NCBI RefSeq assembly: GCF_003173735.1 | Contig: NZ_CP029551.1 | Coordinates: 1,998,501 to 2,062,500 of the forward strand | Direction of reading: 5' to 3' | Source: Methylobacterium radiodurans | GTDB lineage: Bacteria; Pseudomonadota; Alphaproteobacteria; Rhizobiales; Beijerinckiaceae | Length of the DNA: 64,000 nucleotides | Shown here: positions 51,820 through 61,074 of the stretch, in pieces | Layout of the letters: every line of letters starts with the position of its first letter | Numbering within the stretch: position 1 is the stretch's first letter | Program-made: the position numbers and the translations under genes | Notes under the pieces: generated by a model | What the model saw: the letters and a program-made list of their open reading frames with translations, nothing else | Databases searched by the model: none | What the model was told of the DNA's origin: nothing

Positions 51820-54800
51820 ATGAACGCCCAGGCGCCCACGCTGCACCGCCTTGTCGTCGACGCCATCACCGAGGCGAACCAGCGCCGCGCGGCGGACCCG
51901 CGCGCCTCCGCCTGGGTCTCGGCCAACGCCGGCGCGGGCAAGACCAAGGTACTCACCGACCGGGTGGTGCGCCTCCTCCTCGACGGTGCGGCACCGGGGC
52001 GGATCCTCTGCCTCACCTTCACCAAGGCGGCGGCCGCCAACATGTCGATCCGGGTGTTCCAGCGCCTCGGGCGCTGGGTGACGCTCGACGACGCCGCGCT
52101 CGGCGAGGAGCTGGAGCGCCTGACCGGCGAGCGCGCCTCGCGCGAGCGGCTGGACGCGGCCCGCCGCCTCTTCGCCCGCGCGGTCGAGACCCCGGGCGGG
52201 CTGAAGATCGAGACCCTGCACGCCCTCTGCGAGCGCCTGCTGCACATGTTCCCCTTCGAGGCGAACGTGCCGGCCCGCTTCGTGGTGCTCGACGACACCC
52301 AGTCCCGCGAGGCCTTCGAGGTCGAGACCGCCAACGTGCTGGCGGATGCGGTGGCGGGGAACCCCACTTTAAGCGAGGCGCTGGCCCGCGTCGCCCCCGA
52401 GGCGACGGGTGACGCGCTGCGCCGTGCGATCCGCGGCGCGATGGCGGCCCGCGCGGTGCTCGGCGACGCGGCCGGGCTGGAGGCGCGCTTCGAGCGCCTG
52501 CACCGGGCACTCGGACTCGCAGCCGGCGAGACCGACGAGAGCCTGGAGGCCGTGATCCTCGACGGCTGCGCCGCCGACCTCGCCGAGCTGATCGCGGGCC
52601 TGCGCACCGGCGCCAAGACCGACGAGGGGCTGGCCGACGCGCTCGAAGCCGCCCGCACCGCCCGTGAGACAGAAGGCGCGCTCGACCTCTATCGCGGGGT
52701 CTTCTTCACCGAGAAGGACCTGCCCAAGGCCGATCGTAGCCTCGGCACCAAGGCCGTCCCGGAGCCGGTGCGCGCCGCGATGCTCGCCGAGCGCGACCGC
52801 CTCGTGCCGCTGTTCGATCGCCTGCGCGCCGCCCGCGCGCACGGTCGCACCCGGGCCCTGTTCGTGCTCGCCGCCGAGATCCACCGCCGGGTCGAGGCCC
52901 AGAAGGCCCGGCTCGGCGCGCTCGACTTCGACGACCTGATTCACAAGACCCTCGACCTGCTGCAGCGGGTCGGCGCCGGCTGGGTTCTGTACAAGCTCGA
53001 CCGCGGCGTCGACCACGTGCTGATCGACGAGGCGCAGGACACCAACCCGCAGCAGTGGGAGATCCTGCGCCGCATCACCGCCGAGTTCGCGGTAGGGGAG
53101 GGCGCGCGCGCCCTCAACCGCACCCGCTTCGCGGTGGGCGACCCGAAGCAGTCGATCTACAGCTTCCAGGGTGCCGACCCCCGCGAATTCGCTGCGACCC
53201 GGCTCGCCTGGGTGGGCGAGGCGCGAAGCGCCGAGCTCGTCTTCGAGGACGTGCCGCTGACGCTCTCCTTCCGCTCGACCCGCGCGGTGCTGCGCGCGGT
53301 CGACGCGGTTTTCGCTGTCCCTGAGCACTACAGCGGCCTCGCCTTCGGCGACGCGGCGATCGGCACCGTGCACGCGAGCGCCCGGCCCACCGCCCCCGGC
53401 GCCGTCGAGCTCTGGCCGATCGCCGAGCCCGCCGAGGAGGAGGAGCCCGACGCCTGGGCGGCGCCCGTGGACGCGCCGGAGGCCGGAGCGCCCGCGCTTC
53501 TCACGGCACGGCGCATCGCCCGCGCGATCCGCACCTGGACCACGGCGGGCGACGCGCAGGGCCGCGTCTGGCGTCCGGGCGAGATCCTGGTGCTCGTGAG
53601 GAAGCGCGGCGCCGCCTTCGAGGAGGTGATCCGCGCGCTCAAGGGCCTCGGCGTGCCGGTGGCCGGCCAGGACCGGCTGGATGTGGCCGCCCACATCGCG
53701 GTGGCCGACCTCGTGGCGGTCGGCCGCGCCGGGCTGCTGCCGGCCGACGACCTGACCCTCGCGGTGGCGCTGAAGACGCCGCTGGTGGGGCTCGACGACG
53801 ACGACCTCGTGCGCATCGCCGCCCGGCGCGACCTCGCCGAGACCCTGGAGGACGCGCTCCAGCGCCGCGCGGAGGCCGGCGACCTGGCTGCGATCCGCGG
53901 GCGGGATGCGCTGGCCTCGTGGATCCGGCTCGCCGGCGCCGAGGGGCCGTTCGGCTTCTACGCGTTGCTGCTCGGGCCGCGCGGCGGGCGGGCGAAGCTC
54001 GTCGCCCGGCTTGGTGGCGAGGCGGGCGATGCCATCGACGTCTTTCTGGCCGCCGCCGCCCAGGCCGAGCAGGGCCTCGACGCGCCCTCGCTCGGTGGCT
54101 TCCTGGCGCGCTACCACGGCTCGGCGGAGGGCCACACGGTCAAGCGCGACATGGAATCGGGCCGCGACGAGGTCCGGGTGATGACCGTGCACGGCGCCAA
54201 GGGCCTGGAGGCGCCGGTCGTGGTGGTGATCGACGGCTGCGAGCCGCTCGGCCGCAACGACCCGCCGCTCCTGCCGATGGCGGAGGAGGAGGCGCTGCCG
54301 CCGGTCTGGTCGGGGGCGCGCGCCTACGACTGCGCCGCGCTCGGCCGGGCCCGAGCCGCCCTCCAGGCGCGGGCCCGCGAGGAGCACAACCGCCTGCTCT
54401 ACGTGGCGATGACCCGGGCCGCCGACCGGCTGGTGATCGCGCCCTACCGTGGCCACGAGCGCGAGACCGAGGCCGCGTGGTGCCGGATGATCCGGGCTGG
54501 GCTCGAGCGGGCTCTGGGCGAGGGCGAGGCGCGCGAGACGCCCTACGGTCCCGTCACGCTCTGGCACGACGGGGAAGCGGCGGGCGAGGCCTCGCCCGAG
54601 AGCCCGCCCGCGCCCGAGCCGCCCGCGGTTCCGGTCTGGCTGCACGCGCCGGTCCCGGCCGAGTCGGAGGCGCTCCCGCCGCTCAGCCCTTCGGGCGCGA
54701 TGCAGGCGGCGGACGGCCAGCGCCTCATCCCGCCGCGGCAGGCCGATGCCGAGGCGCGACGCCGCGGCATCCTGATCCACGCTCTCCTGGAGCACCTGCC

Positions 54801-55272
54801 CCGGCTGGAGCCGGCTAAGCGCCGGGCCGCGGCCCGCACCTATGTGGGCGCCCGCGCGCCGGCCCTGCCCGAGCCGCAGCGCGAGCGCATCGTGCGCGCA
54901 GCACTCCGGGTGATCGAGGATCCGGACCTCGCGCCGCTCTTCGCCCCGACCGCGCGGGCGGAGGTGAGCCTGTCGGGCCGGGTCGTGGTCGGCGGCGTCG
55001 AGCGGCCTGTCTTCGGCCGGGTCGACCGCCTCGCGGCGGCAGGCAGCACGGTCTGGCTCTGCGACTTCAAGACCGGCCGCCCGCCGGAGGGCGACGCCCT
55101 GCCGGAGGCTGAGGCCGGTCAGATCGCGCTCTACGCGAGCCTGCTCGCCCGGATCTATCCGGGCCACGCGATCCGGCCGCATCTGGTCTGGACCTCGGGG
55201 CCGGTGATCCGTGCCCTCGACGAGGCGGAGGTCGCCGCGGCGCTGGCGGCGGTCGGTCTCGCACCGGTCTGA
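51820..55272 (+). CDS. addA: Double-strand break repair helicase AddA
   Basis: This gene encodes the 1150-residue motor and nuclease subunit of AddAB. UvrD/RecB-type helicase motifs are present in order: Q-motif region, Walker A SANAGAGKTKVLTDRV (34-49), motif Ia CLTFTKAAAANM, motif II LIDEAQDTNPQQWEIL (near 407), motif III AVGDPKQSIYSFQGADP, motif V VMTVHGAKGLEAPVV (near 787) and motif VI LLYVAMTRAADRLVI. The C-terminal nuclease has RRGILIHALLEHLP and CDFKTGRPP (near 1082). Length and layout are normal for Alphaproteobacteria. In Caulobacter a thioredoxin gene often follows; here an ABC exporter pair follows instead. Confidence 0.96.
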   Translation: MNAQAPTLHRLVVDAITEANQRRAADPRASAWVSANAGAGKTKVLTDRVVRLLLDGAAPGRILCLTFTKAAAANMSIRVFQRLGRWVTLDDAALGEELERLTGERASRERLDAARRLFARAVETPGGLKIETLHALCERLLHMFPFEANVPARFVVLDDTQSREAFEVETANVLADAVAGNPTLSEALARVAPEATGDALRRAIRGAMAARAVLGDAAGLEARFERLHRALGLAAGETDESLEAVILDGCAADLAELIAGLRTGAKTDEGLADALEAARTARETEGALDLYRGVFFTEKDLPKADRSLGTKAVPEPVRAAMLAERDRLVPLFDRLRAARAHGRTRALFVLAAEIHRRVEAQKARLGALDFDDLIHKTLDLLQRVGAGWVLYKLDRGVDHVLIDEAQDTNPQQWEILRRITAEFAVGEGARALNRTRFAVGDPKQSIYSFQGADPREFAATRLAWVGEARSAELVFEDVPLTLSFRSTRAVLRAVDAVFAVPEHYSGLAFGDAAIGTVHASARPTAPGAVELWPIAEPAEEEEPDAWAAPVDAPEAGAPALLTARRIARAIRTWTTAGDAQGRVWRPGEILVLVRKRGAAFEEVIRALKGLGVPVAGQDRLDVAAHIAVADLVAVGRAGLLPADDLTLAVALKTPLVGLDDDDLVRIAARRDLAETLEDALQRRAEAGDLAAIRGRDALASWIRLAGAEGPFGFYALLLGPRGGRAKLVARLGGEAGDAIDVFLAAAAQAEQGLDAPSLGGFLARYHGSAEGHTVKRDMESGRDEVRVMTVHGAKGLEAPVVVVIDGCEPLGRNDPPLLPMAEEEALPPVWSGARAYDCAALGRARAALQARAREEHNRLLYVAMTRAADRLVIAPYRGHERETEAAWCRMIRAGLERALGEGEARETPYGPVTLWHDGEAAGEASPESPPAPEPPAVPVWLHAPVPAESEALPPLSPSGAMQAADGQRLIPPRQADAEARRRGILIHALLEHLPRLEPAKRRAAARTYVGARAPALPEPQRERIVRAALRVIEDPDLAPLFAPTARAEVSLSGRVVVGGVERPVFGRVDRLAAAGSTVWLCDFKTGRPPEGDALPEAEAGQIALYASLLARIYPGHAIRPHLVWTSGPVIRALDEAEVAAALAAVGLAPV

Positions 55273-55425
55273 AGCTCGGGCGGCCATCGGGTTGAGAGAA
55301 TAATCCCGCCCCCGATGTGCCGTTCGGCACGCGACGGACCATCCCGTGACCGGATCGCGGCCCGCGCGGTCGCCACCGGGGCAACCCTGCGCTACCTCGG
55401 CGCCGACTTCGAAACGCTGACCGCG

Positions 55426-56352
55426 ATGCCGCCGATTCTCCAGATCCAGAATCTCCAGAAGACCTACGCCTCCGGCCTATCGGCCCTCGCGGACGTGAAC
55501 CTGGAGATCGCCCGCGGCGAGATCTTCGCGTTGCTCGGGCCGAACGGCGCGGGCAAGTCGACGCTGATCAACATCATCTGCGGCATCGTCACGCCGAGCG
55601 GCGGCACGATCACGGTGGACGGGCACGACATCGCCCGCGACTACCGGCAGGCGCGCGCCACGATCGGCCTCGTGCCGCAGGAACTGACCACCGACGCCTT
55701 CGAGACCGTCATCAAGACGGTCAGCTTCACCCGCGGCCTGTTCGGGCTGAGGCGCGACCCCGCCCATATCGAGCGGGTGCTGCGCGATCTCTCGCTCTGG
55801 GAGAAGCGCGACAGCCGGATGATGCAGCTCTCGGGCGGCATGAAGCGGCGGGTGCTGATCGCCAAGGCGCTCTCCCACGAGCCGCGCCTCCTGTTCCTCG
55901 ACGAGCCGACGGCGGGCGTGGACGTGGAGCTGCGCCAGGACATGTGGCGCCTCGTGCGGCGGCTGCGTGACCAGGGCGTCACGGTGATCCTGACCACCCA
56001 CTACATCGAGGAGGCAGAGGAGATGGCCGACCGGATCGGCGTGATCCGGAAAGGGCGCATCATCCTGGTCGAGGAGAAGGCCGAGCTGATGCGCAAGCTC
56101 GGCCGCAAGCAGCTCAACCTCCAGCTCGCGGAGCCGCTGATGGTCCTGCCGGAGACGCTCGCGGATCGCGGCCTCGAACTCGGCGCGGGCGGCCGGGAAC
56201 TCGTCTACACCTACGACAGCCAGGCCGAGCGCACGGGCATCACCCGGCTCCTCAACGATCTCACGCAGGCCGGGATCAGCTTCACCGACCTCCAGACGCG
56301 GCAGAGCTCGCTGGAGGACATCTTCGTCGGGCTGATGCGGGAGCGCGCCTGA
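55426..56352 (+). CDS. ABC-2 type exporter ATP-binding protein (YadG-like)
   Basis: This gene encodes a 308-residue ATPase. It has Walker [13 protein letters not shown]-loop [14 protein letters not shown], signature LSGGMKRR, Walker [13 protein letters not shown] and the switch His in [10 protein letters not shown]. The last 80 residues form the helical extension seen in YadG-type subunits ([30 protein letters not shown]). It is three bases ahead of its membrane partner gene, and together they make a small exporter. The start ATG follows GCCGACTTCGAAACGC without a strong ribosome binding site; the upstream frame from 55315 has no conserved residues. The substrate is unknown. YadGH homologues are often placed near polysaccharide or drug efflux functions only by analogy. 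Confidence 0.92.
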   Translation: MPPILQIQNLQKTYASGLSALADVNLEIARGEIFALLGPNGAGKSTLINIICGIVTPSGGTITVDGHDIARDYRQARATIGLVPQELTTDAFETVIKTVSFTRGLFGLRRDPAHIERVLRDLSLWEKRDSRMMQLSGGMKRRVLIAKALSHEPRLLFLDEPTAGVDVELRQDMWRLVRRLRDQGVTVILTTHYIEEAEEMADRIGVIRKGRIILVEEKAELMRKLGRKQLNLQLAEPLMVLPETLADRGLELGAGGRELVYTYDSQAERTGITRLLNDLTQAGISFTDLQTRQSSLEDIFVGLMRERA

Positions 56353-56355
56353 ACC

Positions 56356-57126
56356 ATGAATGGCATGAACTGGCCTGCGGTCCGGGCGATCTACGTCTTC
56401 GAGATGCACCGCTTCCTACGGACCGCGACGCAGAGCATCCTGGCCCCCGTCATCTCGACCTCGCTCTACTTCGTGGTCTTCGGCGCGGCGATCGGCGCGC
56501 GCATGAACACGGTCGACGGGGTACCCTACGGCCTGTTCATCGTGCCGGGCCTGATGATGCTCTCGCTGCTGACCCAGAGCATCACCAATGCCTCCTTCGG
56601 CATCTACTTCCCGCGCTTCGCCGGCACGATCTACGAGATCCTGTCCGCGCCGATCTCGCCGGTCGAGGTGGTGCTGGGCTACGTGGGCGCGGCGGCCTCG
56701 AAGGCGATCATCATCGCGCTGATCATCCTGGCGACCGCGGCGCTGTTCGTGCCGCTGCGGGTCGAGCACCCGTTCTGGATGCTGGCCTTCCTGCTCCTGA
56801 CCGCGGTCACCTTCAGCCTGTTCGGCTTCGTGATCGGCCTGTGGGCGGACGGGTTCGAGCGGCTGCAGATGGTGCCGCTCCTCATCATCACGCCGCTGAC
56901 CTTCCTGGGCGGCAGCTTCTACGCCATCGAGATGCTGCCGCCCTTCTGGCAGACGGTGAGCCTCGCCAACCCGGTCGTCTACCTGATCAGCGGCTTCCGC
57001 TGGAGCTTCTTCGGCCGGGCCGACATCGGCATCGCCGCGAGCCTCGGCATGACGATGCTGTTCCTCGTCCTCTGCCTCGGCGCGGTGACCTACATCTTCC
57101 GCACAGGCTACCGGCTGAAGAGCTGA
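56356..57126 (+). CDS. ABC-2 type exporter permease (YadH-like)
   Basis: This gene encodes a 256-residue inner-membrane protein with six predicted helices. Characteristic segments are [31 protein letters not shown] at the N-terminus, [25 protein letters not shown], and the ABC-2 signature-like region [41 protein letters not shown]. This last segment is highly conserved in YadH-type permeases. The gene follows the ATPase by three bases and ends before a perfect palindromic terminator. The pair probably exports a lipid, glycan or drug, but nothing in the sequence names the substrate. Confidence 0.92.
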   Translation: MNGMNWPAVRAIYVFEMHRFLRTATQSILAPVISTSLYFVVFGAAIGARMNTVDGVPYGLFIVPGLMMLSLLTQSITNASFGIYFPRFAGTIYEILSAPISPVEVVLGYVGAAASKAIIIALIILATAALFVPLRVEHPFWMLAFLLLTAVTFSLFGFVIGLWADGFERLQMVPLLIITPLTFLGGSFYAIEMLPPFWQTVSLANPVVYLISGFRWSFFGRADIGIAASLGMTMLFLVLCLGAVTYIFRTGYRLKS

Positions 57127-57132
57127 GCCTGT

Positions 57133-57177
57133 CGTCTCCCCCTTCCGGCCCGCCCCAGCGGGGAGAAGGGGGAGACG
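57133..57177. terminator. Bidirectional hairpin between ABC permease and DEAD-box helicase
   Basis: CGTCTCCCCCTTC (57133-57145) and its perfect complement (57165-57177) form a 13-base stem with a smaller nested GC stem in the loop. It lies between two convergent stop codons. Confidence 0.7.
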
Positions 57178-57194
57178 GCGGAGAAGCGGCGGCC

Positions 57195-58952
57195 TCAGCC
57201 CTGCTGCTGCGGCGCGCGGGCGACCTTGCCCTTGCGGTGGGGCTTGGCCCCAGCCGGATGCTCGGCACCCCGCTCGACGTGACGGCTGTGCTTGGTCGCG
57301 CGGGGGCTCTTGAAGTCCCGCGGCGGCGGCGCACCCTCGTTGCCGAGCGCCTCCACCTGGATCTCCGGCGAGCCGTTGCGGGCGAAGGCCTCGGCGAACT
57401 GGCGGGCCGCGCCGCCGCGGATCTCGAACTTGGTCTCGCGCTCGAAGATGCGGATGGCGCCGATCACCTCGCGGTCGACCTTGCCGCGCCGGGTCAGCAG
57501 CGGCAGCAGGCGGCGCGGGTCGGCGTTGTCGCGCCGGCCGAGATTGAGCCGGAACCATACGGCCGGACCCATCGCGGCGATGCGCTCGGCGTCCATCGGG
57601 TCATAGGCCGCGCGGCCCGTGACCGCGCGGCCACCCCGGTCGCCCGGATCGGTGACGTCCTCGGGCGCCGGCAGGCGGGTGCGGTACACCCGCGCCAGCA
57701 GGGCCGCGAGTTCGGCGGGGCTGCGTTCGGCCAGCAGCGTCTCGGCCAGCGCCACGTCCTCCTCGCCCGGCGGCTCGCTGAAGAGCGGGTCGGCGAGCAT
57801 GCGCTCGCCGTCGAGCCGGCGGATCTCGTCGGCGGTGGGCGGGCCCATCCACTCGGGCGTCACCTTGGCGATGGCCAGCATCTGCTCGGCCCGGCGGCGG
57901 CGGGCGTTCGGTACCAGCAGGACGCTCACGCCCTTGCGGCCGGCGCGGCCGGTGCGGCCCGAGCGGTGCTGCATCACCTCGGCATCGTGCGGCAGGTCGG
58001 CGTGGATGACGAGGCTCAGCGTCGGCAGGTCGATGCCGCGGGCCGCCACGTCGGTCGCCACGCAGACCCGGGCGCGCCCGTCGCGTAGCGCCTGGAGGGC
58101 GGCGTTGCGCTCGCCCTGGCCGAGCTCGCCCGAGAGCGCGACGACCGAGAAGCCGCGCTCGGTCAGGCTCGCCTGGAGATGGCGCACCGCGTTGCGGGTG
58201 TTGCAGAACACGATCGCGGTCGGCGCGTCGGCCTCGCGCAGCACGTTGAGCACCACGTGCTCGATCTCGCGCGGCACCACCCGGATCGCCCGGTAGCTGA
58301 TGTCGGCGTGGCCCCGCACCTCGCTCTTGATCGCGAGGCGCAGCGCGTCGCGCTGGTAGCGCTCGGCCAGCGCCTCGATGTCCCGCGGCAGGGTGGCCGA
58401 GAACAGGAAGGTCGCGCGCTCAGCGGGCGTGCCCGAGAGGATGAACTCGATATCCTCGCGGAAGCCGAGATCCAGCATCTCGTCGGCCTCGTCGAGGACG
58501 ACGGTGCGCAGCGCCTCGGGATGCAGGTTGCGGCGCTCCAGATGGTCGCGCAGGCGCCCCGGCGTGCCGACGACGATGTGGACGCCGTCGGCGAGCATCC
58601 GGGCCTCGCGGCGCGGATCCATTCCGCCGACACAGGAGACGACGCGGCCGCCGGCCGGGGCGTAGAGCCAGGACAGCTCGCGCTGGACCTGGAGGGCGAG
58701 TTCGCGGGTCGGCGCGATCACCAGTGCGAGCGGGGCGCCCGCCGGCGGCAGCGTCTCCGCCTCGCCCAGCAGCGTGCCGGCCATGGCCAGCCCGTAGGCC
58801 ACGGTCTTGCCCGACCCGGTCTGGGCCGAGACGAGGAGGTCGCGGCCCGCGCCGGCGGCCTCAAGGACGGCGCTCTGCACCGGGGTCGGCTCGGCGTAGC
58901 CGCGCTCGTCGAGCGCCCGCGCGATAGCGGCGGGCAGATGGGGAAACGGCAA
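57195..58952 (-). CDS. DEAD-box ATP-dependent RNA helicase with DbpA-type RNA-binding domain
   Basis: This gene encodes a 585-residue RNA helicase. Motifs are complete: PTPVQ of the Q-motif, Walker A AQTGSGKT (43-50), PTRELA, TPGR, DEAD at 154-157, SAT, the second-domain ARGIDLP and HRSGRTGRAG. After the two RecA domains, residues about 460-535 form a DbpA/CsdA-like RNA-binding domain (WFRLNLGRRDNADPRRLLPLLTRRG, IGAIRIFERETKFEIRGG). A basic tail full of Lys, Arg and His follows. It probably remodels rRNA or mRNA, as DeaD/CsdA and DbpA do in ribosome assembly and in the cold. It is a single gene with the start at the ATG before PFPHLP. Confidence 0.93.
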   Translation of the reverse strand: MPFPHLPAAIARALDERGYAEPTPVQSAVLEAAGAGRDLLVSAQTGSGKTVAYGLAMAGTLLGEAETLPPAGAPLALVIAPTRELALQVQRELSWLYAPAGGRVVSCVGGMDPRREARMLADGVHIVVGTPGRLRDHLERRNLHPEALRTVVLDEADEMLDLGFREDIEFILSGTPAERATFLFSATLPRDIEALAERYQRDALRLAIKSEVRGHADISYRAIRVVPREIEHVVLNVLREADAPTAIVFCNTRNAVRHLQASLTERGFSVVALSGELGQGERNAALQALRDGRARVCVATDVAARGIDLPTLSLVIHADLPHDAEVMQHRSGRTGRAGRKGVSVLLVPNARRRRAEQMLAIAKVTPEWMGPPTADEIRRLDGERMLADPLFSEPPGEEDVALAETLLAERSPAELAALLARVYRTRLPAPEDVTDPGDRGGRAVTGRAAYDPMDAERIAAMGPAVWFRLNLGRRDNADPRRLLPLLTRRGKVDREVIGAIRIFERETKFEIRGGAARQFAEAFARNGSPEIQVEALGNEGAPPPRDFKSPRATKHSRHVERGAEHPAGAKPHRKGKVARAPQQQG

Positions 58953-59140
58953 AGTCAGGCTCTCACGACCGGGCCGGACGGGCGCGTGACGGCGCGCTCA
59001 GGTCGCGGACGAAGCGGTCTCGAATCGTGTTGCGGAGTTGAGTCTAATACCCGCTTTCGGTCTTGGGCACCATGCCCCTCACCGCATGGGGCGGTTGCAT
59101 CGCGGCGGCGTCGGCGATGCTTGGTCTGGCAGGACCGCCG

Positions 59141-60079
59141 CTACCCCGCCAACTCGGCCGGCCAGACCCCTGAGCGCACCAAATCGCCCAGCAGGTCCCA
59201 GGCGAGGAACGACACCGCCGCTGCGGCCGCCGAGAGCGGCCGGTCGGCCGCATGGGCGAGGTAGATCCTCCGCCGCAGGGGAGGGCTGCCGATCGGCCAA
59301 GCCCGGAAGCGGCCGGCCGCCAGCTCCGCAGCGACCGCCGCTCGGGGCAGAATCCCGAAGCCGTGGCCCCGCGCGGCGAGTTCCTTGATGCGCGCGTAGG
59401 AGTCGATCTCGATGCCGGGCGTCACGGCGGCGCCCTCCGCCTGGGCCGCCTCCTCGATCAGGTCGCGCAGGCCGTGCGACAGGGCGGGCAGGATCAGGGG
59501 CAGGGCGGCCGCGCGCGCCAGCGGCACCGGACCGTCCGGCAGATCCGCGCCCGGCTCCGCGCCCGGCGCGCGCGCGAACAGGCACAGCTCCTCGGTGAGC
59601 GCGTGGCGCAGCACGAGGCCCTTCGGCGCTGCCGGATTGTAGAGAACCGCGAGATCGACGGCGTCGCGGTTGAGCCAGTCGAGGATGTAGCCGCTCATCG
59701 CCTCAGCCACGCGCAGCCGGATGCCCGGATGCTCGGCCCGCACCCGCTCGATCAGCGGTACCGACAGAATTTCGCTGACCGTGCCGGGCAACCCGATGCG
59801 GACGTCTCCCGTCACTGGCCGGTCCGCCCCGCGCACGCTGTCGGGGATCTCCGCGAAGCGGTCGAGGATGGCGCGGGCATGGGTGAGGAGCCGCGAGCCG
59901 GCCTCCGTCGGCACCGCGCCGCGCGGGCCCCGGTGCAGCAGTGGCAGCCCGAGTTCCGCCTCCATGTGGCGCATGTGCTGGCTGAGCGCCGGCTGGGCCA
60001 CCCGCAGCGCCTCGGCGGCCCGCGAGAACGAGCCCTGCTCGACGATGGCGACGAAGTAGCGGAGCTGGCGCAGGTCCAT
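59141..60079 (-). CDS. LysR-family transcriptional regulator
   Basis: This gene encodes a 312-residue regulator. Residues 1-60 are the winged helix (MDLRQLRYFVAIVEQGSFSRAAEAL, AQPALSQHMRHMEAELG). Residues 90-300 are a periplasmic-binding-fold effector domain (GDVRIGLPGTVSEIL, DLAVLYNP, RGHGFGILPRAAV) of the type common in regulators of aromatic and organic-acid genes. The start chosen begins with the conserved MDLRQLRYF; a longer frame adds 14 residues. It is divergent from the hydratase/CoA-transferase operon, with 131 bases between the starts and a T-N11-A palindrome in that gap, so it very likely controls that operon and itself. Confidence 0.92.
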   Translation of the reverse strand: MDLRQLRYFVAIVEQGSFSRAAEALRVAQPALSQHMRHMEAELGLPLLHRGPRGAVPTEAGSRLLTHARAILDRFAEIPDSVRGADRPVTGDVRIGLPGTVSEILSVPLIERVRAEHPGIRLRVAEAMSGYILDWLNRDAVDLAVLYNPAAPKGLVLRHALTEELCLFARAPGAEPGADLPDGPVPLARAAALPLILPALSHGLRDLIEEAAQAEGAAVTPGIEIDSYARIKELAARGHGFGILPRAAVAAELAAGRFRAWPIGSPPLRRRIYLAHAADRPLSAAAAAVSFLAWDLLGDLVRSGVWPAELAG

Positions 60080-60118
60080 GGCACGTGTCGTCCGGCAGCC
60101 AGGCGGGGAGACCCGCCG

Positions 60119-60135
60119 CATAGCACCGCCTTATG
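60119..60135. promoter_or_regulatory. LysR-type T-N11-A box
   Basis: CATAGCACCGCCTTATG holds the arms CATA and TATG spaced to give the T-N11-A pattern of LysR binding sites. It lies 40 bases from the lysR start and 76 bases from the hydratase start, the usual place for divergent control. Confidence 0.55.
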
Positions 60136-60210
60136 GGTGCGAGAAGAAAGCCGTCTTGGGCGCGGCGCGCCCGGTGTGACAAGGTCGCGCGGATCGCGAG
60201 CCCCGCCAGA

Positions 60211-61074
60211 ATGAGCCCGATGGACGCCAGCCCCCTCGACCTCGACCACCTGCGCGGGTGGATCGGCCGCACCGAGACCGCGGAGGACCAGCTCTCCGAG
60301 CAGACGGTCCGGGCCTTCCGTGCGACGCTTGACCAAGATCCGGGCGTGCCCGAGCCCGGCGAGGTCGCGCCGCTGGCGATCCACTGGTGCCTCTCGCCCC
60401 CGATCCGGCCGCTGCACGAACTCGGCCCCGACGGCCACCCGGCCCGCGGCGGCTTCCTGCCACCAGTGCCGCTGCCGCGCCGGATGTGGGCGGGCGGCGA
60501 GATCGTCCACCGCGATCCGCTTCGCGTCGGCGACCGGGTGCGGCGCATCTCCCGCATCGGCGACGTGCAGGTGAAGCACGGGCGCACCGGTCCGCTCTGC
60601 TTCGTCGCGGTCCACCACGATTTCGAGACGGCGCGCGGCCCAGCCGTCTCCGAGCGCCACGACATCGTCTACCGGGAGATGACGCCGGGCCGCACCGGCC
60701 AGCCACTCGAGGCCGCGGGCGGCGTGCCGCAGGCCGACCTCTCCGAGACCGTCGAGCCCGGCCCGACCCAGCTGTTCCGCTACTCGGCGCTCACCTTCAA
60801 CGGCCACCGCATCCACTACGACCGGACCTACGCGCTGGAGGTCGAGGGCTATCCGGGCCTCGTGGTGCACGGGCCGCTCCAGGCGACGTGGCTCCTCCAC
60901 CTCGCCGCCCGGCTCGCGGGTCGCATTCCTGAGACCTTCCGCTTCCGCGGGCTCACCCCGGTCATCGATGGCGCCCCCCTCACCGTCTCGGCCCGCATGA
61001 TGGGGGAGGGGAGGGGAGAGGCCTGGACGCTCACTGCGGATGGCCGCGTCGGCATGCAGGCGAGCTTCGCATGA
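60211..61074 (+). CDS. Hot-dog hydratase of the HTD2/mesaconyl-C4-CoA hydratase type
   Basis: This gene encodes a 287-residue protein of the MaoC-like/HTD2 group, a double hot-dog fold that hydrates or dehydrates CoA esters. The N-terminal hot dog has GGFLPPVPLPRRMWAGGEI and the C-terminal one carries the conserved LTFNGHRIHYDR followed by EGYPGLVVHGPLQA, where the His and Asp of the active site lie. This is the pattern of mesaconyl-C4-CoA hydratase and of fungal and human HTD2. It overlaps a class III CoA-transferase gene by four bases. In the 3-hydroxypropionate bicycle the same two enzyme types turn mesaconyl-CoA into citramalyl-CoA. Here the pair could serve itaconate, mesaconate or a related acid. 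The start is ATG 60211; ATG 60220 is possible. Confidence 0.85.
   Translation: MSPMDASPLDLDHLRGWIGRTETAEDQLSEQTVRAFRATLDQDPGVPEPGEVAPLAIHWCLSPPIRPLHELGPDGHPARGGFLPPVPLPRRMWAGGEIVHRDPLRVGDRVRRISRIGDVQVKHGRTGPLCFVAVHHDFETARGPAVSERHDIVYREMTPGRTGQPLEAAGGVPQADLSETVEPGPTQLFRYSALTFNGHRIHYDRTYALEVEGYPGLVVHGPLQATWLLHLAARLAGRIPETFRFRGLTPVIDGAPLTVSARMMGEGRGEAWTLTADGRVGMQASFA

Noticed and set aside
48426..55272. AddAB as part of a phage-defence island
   Set aside because: The tsaE-murU-addB-addA order is ordinary alphaproteobacterial core genome, and no restriction, toxin or other defence genes are near.
52369..55287. A 972-codon minus-strand frame opposite addA
   Set aside because: It has no domain resemblance, and addA has all its helicase motifs on the plus strand.
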